DNA of 11,658 bases from RUG13409 sp045546135 (GTDB taxonomy: Bacteria; Bacillota; Clostridia; Peptostreptococcales; Anaerovoracaceae). The notes beneath the pieces are model-generated. The model ran no database searches. It saw only the letters and a program-made list of their open reading frames with translations, and was not told the DNA's origin. The stretch lies in NCBI GenBank assembly GCA_045546135.1, contig JAZQCD010000002.1, positions 1 through 11,658 on the forward strand. Direction: 5' to 3'. Of this stretch, positions 1 to 5,740 are shown one piece after another; within the stretch, counting starts at the first letter, position 1; every line of letters starts with the position of its first letter. A program made the translations under genes and the position numbers.

Positions 1-15
1 GTCTAAATAAACATG

Positions 16-42
16 ATTCTCATGCATATTTTGCATGAGAAT
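16..42 (-). terminator. Hairpin spanning the stop codon of the last operon gene, possible terminator
   Basis: A perfect 11-bp inverted repeat (ATTCTCATGCA, 5-nt loop TATTT, TGCATGAGAAT). The TGA of the small membrane protein (20-22) sits inside the downstream arm. On the minus strand it is followed by CATGTTTATTTAGAC, which is only moderately U-rich, so an intrinsic terminator is plausible but not typical. It could instead be a 3' stability element. The AT-rich stem and weak U-tract keep confidence low. Confidence 0.4.
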
Positions 43-352
43 TGCTTGTTATTATCAATATAGCTACAAATACTATAGCAGAGACTATCAAGCTGATCAG
101 CTGTATGGTTCTAACTACTTTTACTTTGACTCCAAACATCATAAGAAGACTGGTAACTGTACAAATAACAGATATAGCTATCTGAAGATAAAAAAGCCAA
201 GGCATATCAGAAATGTTCAGTCTGTCTACAGGACTTCTATGCCATTCCCTCACAGAGCCATTTTCCATATGCGCCCTATCTGTATATATAGGAATGTTTA
301 GGATCACAAAATACAAAACATTCAGTATGATGGAAATGATACTTCTAAGCAT
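20..352 (-). CDS. Small three-helix membrane protein of unknown function
   Basis: A 110-residue protein I do not recognise. Three hydrophobic segments are visible at about residues 2-22, 51-73 and 80-102. A polar loop of about 27 residues (including TDRAHMENGSVREWHRSP) separates the first two, and the tail is short (SNSHAKYA). It is probably an integral inner-membrane protein. The ATG at 350-352 overlaps the prmA stop codon by 8 nt (ATGCTTAG), and GGTGAG lies about 7 nt upstream, so I prefer this start to the upstream one at 397, which would lie deep inside prmA. The overlap suggests translational coupling to prmA and membership of the same operon. The stop codon lies inside a hairpin at 16-42. 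No function can be inferred; co-transcription with prmA is the only context. Confidence 0.65.
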   Translation of the reverse strand: MLRSIISIILNVLYFVILNIPIYTDRAHMENGSVREWHRSPVDRLNISDMPWLFYLQIAISVICTVTSLLMMFGVKVKVVRTIQLISLIVSAIVFVAILIITSNSHAKYA

Positions 353-1265
353 ATCCTTGCTCACCTTTCCTAACAGCAATGGCTGACCAGCAGTCATCTC
401 TTACTATCTCAAGGATCTCAAATCCTGTTTCCTCGAGCCTTTTCTTGCAGGGCTCCTCCATATCATCTATGATGCCGCTTGCAATGAGGATGCCTTCGTC
501 CTTAATATTCTTTCTTATATCCTCGCAAAGTCTTAGAACAAGAGGCCCTGTGAGATTTGCAACTACAGTGTCTGCTACATAGTCAAGACCCTTTGCAAGA
601 TCGTTTTTTCTTATCTCGATGAGGTCCTCATACCCGTTAAGAGCTGCATTTACCTTGCTGCTTTTGATGGCCTCCGGGTCCATATCTACTGCAAGTATCT
701 TTGATGCACCAAGCTTTGCACCTGCAAGTGACTGTATGCCTGTCCCGCACCCTATATCAAGGAGCCTGTCGCCCTTTTTCATATACTTTTTTAAAAGCCT
801 GGTTGCAAGGTAGGTAGTAGGACTGCTCCCTGTTCCAAAGGCAAGCCCCGGGTCTATATCGATCACTATATCTCCAGCCTTTGGCTCATATTCTCTCCAT
901 ACGGGCTTTATGACTATGCCATCAGCTATGTAGAAAGGTACATAGTATTCCTCCCATTTGTGGAGCCAGTCTTCATCATCTACAAGAGCGCTTGAATAAT
1001 CGAAGCCCTTTATATACGCAAGGACATCCTCATCTAAAGACTCGTTTTCAGGAATGTAGAACTGTATATATGCTCCCGACTTTAGTTTTTCCACCATGCC
1101 CAAGTCAACATAGTTCCACTTGAACCCGCCATCCTTTGAAAAGAATTCCTCTACTTCAATTGGATCGTTTATGATGAGCTCGGTCTGTCCAAGAGCTGTC
1201 AGCTTTTCTGCAGCTTCCTCGACCTGATATTTATTTGGGTAGATCGTATATTCGGTGTATTTCAT
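345..1265 (-). CDS. prmA: Ribosomal protein L11 methyltransferase (PrmA)
   Basis: A 306-residue class I SAM-dependent methyltransferase that methylates ribosomal protein L11 in the cytoplasm; length is normal for PrmA. The N-terminal substrate-recognition domain (about 1-100) is followed by EDWLHKWEEYYVPFYIADG (98-116) and IVIKPVWREYE (118-128), both typical of PrmA. Next come DPGLAFGTG (138-146), SAM motif I LDIGCGTG (169-176), the acidic post-I motif AVDMDP (192-197) and VVANLTGPLV (234-243), the equivalent of the family's ANI/L catalytic region. The usual FGTGTHPTT is FGTGSSPTT here, so the His is missing. The ATG at 1265 lies 29 nt after the preceding stop and has no convincing Shine-Dalgarno site, which suggests coupling to the upstream gene. 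Its usual partners dnaJ and rsmE are not adjacent on the upstream side; the downstream side leaves the window. Confidence 0.93.
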   Translation of the reverse strand: MKYTEYTIYPNKYQVEEAAEKLTALGQTELIINDPIEVEEFFSKDGGFKWNYVDLGMVEKLKSGAYIQFYIPENESLDEDVLAYIKGFDYSSALVDDEDWLHKWEEYYVPFYIADGIVIKPVWREYEPKAGDIVIDIDPGLAFGTGSSPTTYLATRLLKKYMKKGDRLLDIGCGTGIQSLAGAKLGASKILAVDMDPEAIKSSKVNAALNGYEDLIEIRKNDLAKGLDYVADTVVANLTGPLVLRLCEDIRKNIKDEGILIASGIIDDMEEPCKKRLEETGFEILEIVRDDCWSAIAVRKGEQGYA

Positions 1266-1294
1266 TGAAGATCAATTAATATATCCAGTTCCAT

Positions 1295-1837
1295 TCACTG
1301 ACTGATAGAAGATTTAATGAGGTCATAAAGATCTTCTCCGCCTTCGTATTTGATCAAAAGTTGTGGACGGCCTACAAATACCGGCATATTTGGTATAAGC
1401 TCATCCAGTCTTTGATATACTTCGCCAGTATTTGATATGATAATGTAAGCATGATTACCATCAAAGGTATCGAGAAGGAGTTCACAACTTGGAACATCAT
1501 TTAATACCTCACTCATAGATGCGAGTGTATATTTGGGATCCTTAAGCTTTGCCAAGGCTTCAGAATATACTTGTAATGTTTCTTGGTCAAGTTCCTTTAT
1601 CTGATGATTTGGATCTCCGTTCACGGTAACTTCATTATGCGGTGTTGAATAAGAAAGGCTATTCTTGACCCTGCTATCATCAAAGTATTCAACTAGTAAA
1701 GAAAAACGCATATCTTCGCTAAGAGAAAGCTGTCTTTGATGGTTTCTTTTATTCAAAACAAATAAAAGAATGATCAGCAGAACAAGAATAATGATCACAG
1801 TTCCCCATATTAGTCTTTTTCTATCTCTCAATTTCAT
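1295..1837 (-). CDS. Single-pass membrane protein of unknown function
   Basis: A 180-residue protein I do not recognise. A basic N-terminus (MKLRDRKR) precedes one strongly hydrophobic segment (about residues 10-28) followed by KRNHQR. The domain from about residue 38 to 180 is soluble and by the positive-inside pattern could face either side; a signal-anchor with an external domain is plausible. It contains an acidic stretch, one Cys (118) and a predicted alternating strand/helix pattern ending in YEGGEDLYDLIKSSISQ. The start is well fixed by a strong Shine-Dalgarno site, GGAGGAG, a few bases before the ATG. The gap of 69 bp to the protease gene contains a TATAAT (minus strand, 1855-1860) without a clear -35, so an internal promoter is possible. 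It is otherwise co-directional with prmA and likely in the same operon. Confidence 0.75.
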   Translation of the reverse strand: MKLRDRKRLIWGTVIIILVLLIILLFVLNKRNHQRQLSLSEDMRFSLLVEYFDDSRVKNSLSYSTPHNEVTVNGDPNHQIKELDQETLQVYSEALAKLKDPKYTLASMSEVLNDVPSCELLLDTFDGNHAYIIISNTGEVYQRLDELIPNMPVFVGRPQLLIKYEGGEDLYDLIKSSISQ

Positions 1838-1906
1838 AACGTCTCCTCCTACAAATTATAATCTCTTACTCCAACTCATTTACCAACCCTAAAAATCCCT
1901 ATTATG

Positions 1907-2704
1907 CTAATTGATCCCGCCCCATTCACCAAGGCATATGCTTATCTCCGATGCAGGTATCAAAACTCCGAATTTGAAATCACCGCTGCTCGGAGAAAAG
2001 GAGCCTCCCGGAACTATGCCTATTAGCTTCATATCTTCATTAAGTGCAGCTCCGCCGCTGCTTCCCACATGTATATATGCACTGTGCTTCATGACGTTGC
2101 TTGGATATCCAAGGCTTTCGCCGAACTTTTCAATTCCCGATGTCACCTTGCCGTAGGAAAGAGCGAACCAATCGCTCTGAGGATTCCCTATGCACATGAT
2201 CCTGTCGCCTTTCTTTGGATCTTCTGTTGTGATCTCAACTAAAGAAAGGTCTTCATCACAGGAAAAACGTATTACAGCAAGGTCGTCTCTTGTGCTGACA
2301 TATACTACATCTGCTGTGTACATGGTATCGTATACTTCCGGAGAAAGTACATTGTAACCAACGCCGGGTATAGTGTCGGTCTTCATTTCAGTATTGACCG
2401 TGAATACCAGTATCTGAGCATTCTCATTGCTTACTACATGAGCTGACGTAAGAGCGTAATATGAATCATCCTCTTTTTTGAAGATAACTCCGCTCCCGCA
2501 TTCTCCGTAGGATATGCTCCCATCATTCTCTGTCTTTGAAAAGATCCCTATATTGGATGAAAGAGGACTTGCAGTATCAAAGGACTCTTTCATATCCTCA
2601 TACACTGTATCCTTGCTTTTGCTGTCATTCGAACCGCAGCCGGTTGTCATAGCTAAGACGAATACTACCAGTACAATGGATATACTCTTTAAGACCTTGT
2701 TCAT
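1907..2704 (-). CDS. Trypsin-like (DegP/HtrA-type) serine protease, probable lipoprotein
   Basis: A 265-residue exported protease. Residues 1-22 form a lipoprotein-like signal (basic MNKVLK, hydrophobic core, LAMTTGC) with Cys23 as the likely lipidated residue. A Ser/Asp/Lys-rich linker (24-50) follows. The S1-family trypsin fold spans about 51-260. The catalytic triad is visible: His89 in TSAHVV, Asp141 in RDDLAVI and Ser216 in GSSGG. Oxyanion-hole and strand motifs (IGNPQ, GKVTSGI, LIGIVPGG) fit HtrA-like proteases. There is no C-terminal PDZ domain, so it is shorter than DegP/HtrA, which are typically above 350 residues, and may be a stand-alone surface protease. The ATG overlaps the stop of the AlkD-like gene (ATGA), with GAGGA about 13 nt upstream. 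Substrate is unknown. The Thr at lipobox -3 is atypical, so lipidation is likely but not certain. Confidence 0.88.
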   Translation of the reverse strand: MNKVLKSISIVLVVFVLAMTTGCGSNDSKSKDTVYEDMKESFDTASPLSSNIGIFSKTENDGSISYGECGSGVIFKKEDDSYYALTSAHVVSNENAQILVFTVNTEMKTDTIPGVGYNVLSPEVYDTMYTADVVYVSTRDDLAVIRFSCDEDLSLVEITTEDPKKGDRIMCIGNPQSDWFALSYGKVTSGIEKFGESLGYPSNVMKHSAYIHVGSSGGAALNEDMKLIGIVPGGSFSPSSGDFKFGVLIPASEISICLGEWGGIN

Positions 2705-3396
2705 TTGGTTTTCTTTATCCTCAATTCTTTTAAATATTCTTTTTGCTTAGGACTTATTCGGTAGCTTTCTACAGCTTTTTGAATTGCTTTGTTATGAGTC
2801 CATAGCGACAGCTTCCTTCCCTCAATGTAAGGAAGAGCTTCATCATACTGCTTTGCAAGGGCCGTCGCAAAATACCAGGCTATCATCATATTGACATAAT
2901 ACTCATCTGATCTTAGCTTTGCTGCCATCTCAAGATAACTTGGGTCAAAATCCTCTTCAAGAAAATGCTGCATGAGCATTCCTAAGCCAAACCTGACAAT
3001 ATATATCTCATCAGATCTTATCCAAAGTTTTATTTCGTCAAGAAGCTCATTTCTGTGTTTCTTAAATACTTGGGGAGACAGCTGATCGCAGGTAGCCCAG
3101 TTATTGATATACGGAAGAAAGAGTTTGACTTCTTTCATGCATATTTCATAGTCTTTGATATTTGAAATAATAAAGGCATGAAGCTGATCTTCATCGAAGT
3201 ACTTGTGAGGAAGACTTCTAAGAAAAGTATCTATATCATCCCTTTTTGCATATTCTTTTGCAAGCTTTCTTAATTCCGGCGTGCGAACGCCAATAACGGA
3301 ATCAGGGCTTACCGTAGGAATAAGCTTTACTTGAAAGCTTTTGTATCCTTCGTCTCTTAAGCTAAAAAGAGTCTCTCTTATTTCATCTGTGATCAT
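2701..3396 (-). CDS. AlkD-like DNA alkylation repair protein (HEAT-like repeat family)
   Basis: A 231-residue all-helical protein of the DNA alkylation repair (AlkD/AlkC-type HEAT-like) family, whose studied members excise alkylated bases from DNA without base flipping. Family hallmarks seen here are VIGVRTPELRKLAK (34-47), YINNWATCDQLSP (96-108) and the C-terminal SYRISPKQKEYLKELR (211-226). Trp100, Asp104, Arg135 and Trp174 have spacing close to the functional Trp/Asp/Arg/Trp set of Bacillus AlkD (recalled, not aligned here), so activity is plausible. Some AlkD2-type relatives of this length may lack glycosylase activity, so substrate is uncertain. The ATG at 3394-3396 has AGGAA 6-7 nt upstream. 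It is the first gene after an extended -10 promoter and overlaps the protease gene by 4 nt, making it the likely head of the operon that runs to prmA. Confidence 0.88.
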   Translation of the reverse strand: MITDEIRETLFSLRDEGYKSFQVKLIPTVSPDSVIGVRTPELRKLAKEYAKRDDIDTFLRSLPHKYFDEDQLHAFIISNIKDYEICMKEVKLFLPYINNWATCDQLSPQVFKKHRNELLDEIKLWIRSDEIYIVRFGLGMLMQHFLEEDFDPSYLEMAAKLRSDEYYVNMMIAWYFATALAKQYDEALPYIEGRKLSLWTHNKAIQKAVESYRISPKQKEYLKELRIKKTK

Positions 3397-3426
3397 ATAG
3401 CGTTCCTATATCATTAATCTTTCAGT

Positions 3427-3455
3427 ATTATATCATCACTTGGACATGTAATTAA
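3427..3455 (-). promoter_or_regulatory. Extended -10 promoter for the alkD-like to prmA operon
   Basis: On the minus strand TGATATAAT (3427-3435) gives a perfect -10 hexamer (TATAAT) with the TGn extension. The -35 position 17 bp upstream (3450-3455) reads TTAATT, a poor match, as is common for extended -10 promoters. The predicted transcript would start near 3420, about 25 nt before the alkD-like ATG. It lies just downstream of the terminator at 3468-3498, so the operon is insulated from the cassette above it. Confidence 0.55.
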
Positions 3456-3467
3456 GAATATGCTACT

Positions 3468-3498
3468 AAAAAAGCAGAAGAATTATATCCTCCGCTTT
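3468..3498 (-). terminator. Intrinsic terminator of the DUF4160 cassette
   Basis: On the minus strand AAAGCGGAGG, loop ATATAATT and CTTCTGCTTT form a 10-bp stem with two G-U pairs, followed directly by more T (six T in a row at 3468-3473). This is a classic rho-independent terminator about 70 nt after the DUF4160 stop and before the promoter of the alkD-like gene. Much of the same sequence recurs at 4265-4293. Confidence 0.75.
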
Positions 3499-3500
3499 AT
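3477..3500 (+). repeat. Downstream copy of the cassette-flanking direct repeat
   Basis: The 24 bases at 3477-3500 match 4272-4295 at 21 positions, in the same orientation. They share GAAGAATTATATC and GCTTT, and the differences are all transitions. The repeat forms most of the terminator hairpin at 3468-3498. The asymmetric loop (AATTATAT on the plus strand) in both copies shows the orientation is direct rather than an artefact of palindromy. Confidence 0.6.
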
Positions 3501-3567
3501 CTATGTGTGTTTTCTTATAATACGCGATTTAAAATTCGCATTTATTCTGCATTTTTTATCACAAACA

Positions 3568-3846
3568 TCAGCAATAATACGATATCTCTCCAAAATGCTC
3601 AATCCATGCCTGTTTGATATAATCAGCATTAGCCTCAATAATACGCATTAATCGTCGTAATGTGGTTTCTGGTATTGCCGAATTGTTATTACAGATAATA
3701 GTCTTACCTGCGCTTGTGATCCAAATTTTAGTTGCATTCGCACTTGGACGGCCTTCTGCAATATGTAAATGAATATACTCTAAAGGATCGGATTCATTTG
3801 ACCAAAAATATAAAACATACGGACCTACTCTAAGAATTTGCGGCAT
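3568..3846 (-). CDS. DUF4160 domain protein
   Basis: A 92-residue protein that fills one DUF4160 domain. The N-terminal signature MPQILRVGPYVLYFWSNESD (1-20), the IHLHIAEG stretch (25-32; the family usually has a His-x-His here), the KIWI strand (40-43) and the C-terminal helix with IIEANADYIKQAWIEHFGE (69-87) match this family as I know it. The biochemical role of DUF4160 is not established. It is often found in small two-gene units, commonly with DUF2442, which has been taken to suggest a toxin-antitoxin-like arrangement. Here the upstream partner is a different protein and overlaps it by 17 nt. The ATG at 3846 has GGGGGAA about 9 nt upstream, inside the partner's coding sequence, so translation is probably coupled. 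Confidence 0.85.
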   Translation of the reverse strand: MPQILRVGPYVLYFWSNESDPLEYIHLHIAEGRPSANATKIWITSAGKTIICNNNSAIPETTLRRLMRIIEANADYIKQAWIEHFGEISYYC

Positions 3847-4138
3847 CAGTAAGTATTCCCCCTTTTTGTGAGAACTCCATGATCAAATGCGCATTATTTC
3901 TGATCAACTGTTTGTAGTACTCTATTTCTGATTCTGAATATCCCTCAATATTCTTCCAGATATACTTTGGCAGCCAACATTCCGCATGATGAAAACCGTC
4001 CTTCTCATCGGGCGTTTCTATATACACTCTGACACTGCCATCAGGTTTCATTTCAGAATGAGTGATCTCAGTATCATCATTCATTGTCAAAAACGGATAC
4101 ATCATAATACTTATATTCTCTTTTATTAGTACATTCAT
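3830..4138 (-). CDS. Small acidic protein of unknown family, partner of DUF4160
   Basis: A 102-residue cytoplasmic protein that I cannot assign to a named family. It has no signal or membrane segment. Visible features are an N-terminal strand-rich part (MMYPFLTMNDDTEITHSEM, 12-30; GSVRVYIETPDE, 34-45), the segment HHAECWLPKYIW (50-61) and a C-terminal helical part (SESEIEYYKQLIRNNAHLIM, 68-87) ending FSQKGG. The open frame extends upstream to 4303, but the ATG at 4136-4138 has GGAGG about 11 nt before it, and the extension would run through the promoter, so I use 4138. It precedes and overlaps the DUF4160 gene. It is not a recognisable DUF2442, the usual neighbour. An antitoxin or adaptor role would be a guess from context only. 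Confidence 0.72.
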   Translation of the reverse strand: MNVLIKENISIMMYPFLTMNDDTEITHSEMKPDGSVRVYIETPDEKDGFHHAECWLPKYIWKNIEGYSESEIEYYKQLIRNNAHLIMEFSQKGGILTDAANS

Positions 4139-4228
4139 AAAGTAATTTACCTCCGTATTATACCATAAAATATAAGAGTATATCCAAGTGTTATAGCATG
4201 TAGTCTTTTGACTTCCGATATCAATCTG

Positions 4229-4257
4229 ATTGTAACATAAATGGTAATATATGTCAA
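4229..4257 (-). promoter_or_regulatory. Near-consensus sigma-A promoter of the DUF4160 cassette
   Basis: On the minus strand a perfect -35 TTGACA (4252-4257), a spacer of exactly 17 bp and a -10 TACAAT (4229-4234, one mismatch to TATAAT). Transcription should begin near 4222, giving a leader of about 85 nt before the ATG at 4138. It lies 8 bp downstream of the hairpin at 4265-4293. This is the strongest promoter by consensus in the window and supports the cassette being an independent transcription unit. Confidence 0.75.
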
Positions 4258-4264
4258 TTATATC

Positions 4265-4293
4265 AAAGGCGGAAGAATTATATCTTCTGCTTT
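4265..4293. repeat. Upstream hairpin copy of the cassette-flanking repeat
   Basis: AAAGGCGGAAG, loop AATTATAT and CTTCTGCTTT form a hairpin with one bulged G and one G-U pair in plus-strand RNA. In minus-strand RNA the same stem has a bulge and an A-C mismatch, and it lacks a long U-tract. It is thus a poor terminator for the FecR/DUF4430 gene above, although it sits where one would be expected. It is nearly the same sequence as the good terminator at 3468-3498, in direct orientation, 795 bp away. Confidence 0.55.
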
Positions 4294-4350
4294 GTATAAA
4301 CATTATTATTATATGATCAGTGAATTATCTGATTCTAGGATCGTTCAATG

Positions 4351-5571
4351 TCAGTATACTGCTCCGCCTACATCAGCGCCAAGGCCTTTGCAGGTGTAGC
4401 ACCATACTATCACGTCGCCGTCAGAAAGCTTGTAACTTGAGCAGCCATAATTTGGGAACCATCCGTTGACCTTGTACATCCAGCCGCTCTGAGGACCGCA
4501 ATCAAATTCATAAAGATAATTAATACCTTCGATATAGTAGGAATTGTACATTGGAGTCCATGAATATTCTATCTGTATTCCCGCATAATTGCATATGCTT
4601 TTGAGCACATCAAATACCGTGTCTCCGTCATTAAAGCCTACCCGAGTAGTTGAGAGTATCACTCCGTTTGATGGTACATATCCGCTTTTGCCAGGAGTCA
4701 GATCGCCCATATTATCAAGGATAGTATTGCAAAGTATTTGTATAGTGCAGCTCTTTGAGGAAGAACCGGAAGACTGGCCACCGCCTCCTACCTGTACAGG
4801 AACTGTAACAGCTTCAGTTCCGCCTTGAGCAAGTATCTCTGCTTCATGTTTTGCAAGAGCTTCTAAAGCAAGTCTTTTTTCTTCCTCTCTGTCTGCTATG
4901 ACCTTATCTAGATCTGCAGTCGTAAAGCATATGTTTTCAGCGTCAGCTGAGCTGGCAATAGCCTTTTTTGCATTTTCTATGGTGAACTCATTTAAAGATG
5001 CTGCGGCAAGGGGAACTGTCTCTATCTCATCTGATACGATTGAGAGTACCTCGCCTGCTTTAGCTGAATGAGAACTCAGCTTCGCATTTCCTTTAAATAC
5101 ACCTACGCTTACTGATCCGGCCTGCACTGAAATGTGATATATGCCCTCTTCAAGATCTATATCAAGTTCTCCCGCCTTAAAAGCTAAACTATCGCTGTCC
5201 TTAAGATCAAGGAATGCTTCACCTTTTGTAAGCGCAGATTCAAAGGTCTCGTCTGAGGCCTTTGTGATATCAAGACTTGTCTCAGGGCCCATGGTCATAT
5301 CGAACGCAGATGTTTTAAGCAACAGTGTCGACATAGAAGACGTTGCAAGAATATCTCCGTCTCTTAATGCTGTGCTGCTACCTATGGAAAAACCTACGCC
5401 ATTTCTGGTGACACTGGAGCTTCCTGTGCCCGGTTCTGCAACAGCTGTATGTATCTTGTCATTTTTGTCGAACCATCCCTTAAGACTTCCTGCATACATG
5501 ACTGCTCCGCCTACCATAACGAAGGCGAGGAGGACCATTATGATATTCAATATCCTGTTTTTCTTTTTCAT
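4351..5571 (-). CDS. Membrane-anchored FecR-like / DUF4430 protein
   Basis: A 406-residue surface protein. An N-terminal signal-anchor (basic MKKKNR, hydrophobic 8-28) is followed by a FecR-like beta domain (about 57-180: GVGFSIGSSTALRDGDILAT, LLLKTSAFDMTMGPETSLDI, then strand repeats such as GSVSVGVFKGNAKL). Next are a Lys/Glu/Ala coiled coil (about 218-247), a Gly/Ser linker (262-273) and a C-terminal DUF4430 domain (about 275-402), with GDTVFDVLK, QSGWMYKVNGW and the closing YTCKGLGADVGG. DUF4430 resembles the beta domain of cobalamin-binding intrinsic factor; FecR domains act as periplasmic sensors in Gram-negative bacteria. Seven Cys lie in the DUF4430 part (275, 281, 327, 358, 377, 391, 394), including CYTC. 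The start has GGGTGGG about 5 nt upstream. A weak candidate promoter (TTGCAG, 16 bp, TATTAA; 5599-5626) lies between this gene and the terminator of the large gene. Ligand and role are inferred only. Confidence 0.82.
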   Translation of the reverse strand: MKKKNRILNIIMVLLAFVMVGGAVMYAGSLKGWFDKNDKIHTAVAEPGTGSSSVTRNGVGFSIGSSTALRDGDILATSSMSTLLLKTSAFDMTMGPETSLDITKASDETFESALTKGEAFLDLKDSDSLAFKAGELDIDLEEGIYHISVQAGSVSVGVFKGNAKLSSHSAKAGEVLSIVSDEIETVPLAAASLNEFTIENAKKAIASSADAENICFTTADLDKVIADREEEKRLALEALAKHEAEILAQGGTEAVTVPVQVGGGGQSSGSSSKSCTIQILCNTILDNMGDLTPGKSGYVPSNGVILSTTRVGFNDGDTVFDVLKSICNYAGIQIEYSWTPMYNSYYIEGINYLYEFDCGPQSGWMYKVNGWFPNYGCSSYKLSDGDVIVWCYTCKGLGADVGGAVY

Positions 5572-5679
5572 CTTAACCCACCCGAAAAACGCTGATCTTT
5601 AATAGACACGGTGACCTTATCTGCAATCAGACACATTCTACTGCATGAAATGTTCCAAAAAAGTGCCGTCTGGACAAAA

Positions 5680-5715
5680 GCGGTCATCCGCAGCTTGTTT
5701 GCTGCGGGTGACCGC
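5680..5715 (-). terminator. Strong intrinsic terminator after the giant surface-protein gene
   Basis: GCGGTCA-C-CCGCAGC, a 6-nt loop and GCTGCGG-A-TGACCGC on the minus strand give 14 GC-rich pairs around one C-A mismatch. The stem is preceded by TTTTTT and followed by TTTTGTCC. It lies 26 bp after the large gene's stop at 5741 and separates it from the FecR/DUF4430 gene. The U-tract is only four bases before a G, so some read-through into the next gene is possible. Confidence 0.8.
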
Positions 5716-5740
5716 AAAAAATCTTTTAGATCAGACTGTA

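Noticed and set aside
353..397. Longer start at 397 for the small membrane protein
   Set aside because: It would lie deep inside the prmA coding region with no suitable ribosome site, while the ATG at 352 has GGTGAG and overlaps the prmA stop as coupled genes do.
1855..1860. TATAAT between the protease gene and the single-pass membrane protein gene as an internal promoter
   Set aside because: The -10 is perfect, but no acceptable -35 lies 16-18 bp upstream and the TGn extension is missing, so it is mentioned only in the gene entry.
4202..4213. Short inverted repeat AGTC-TTTT-GACT near the predicted transcript start of the DUF4160 cassette
   Set aside because: The arms are only 4 bp and would occur often by chance; not enough to call an operator.
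4139..4303. Upstream extension of the 102-residue protein to an ATG at 4303
   Set aside because: The extension crosses the near-consensus promoter and the hairpin, has no Shine-Dalgarno site and encodes an unusual Tyr/Ile-rich stretch, whereas the ATG at 4138 has GGAGG upstream.
5572..5740. Cobalamin riboswitch upstream of the FecR/DUF4430 gene
   Set aside because: Only 108 bp separate the terminator from the ATG, and I saw no B12-box-like conserved sequence or suitable structure. The leader of the giant gene is outside the window and cannot be checked.
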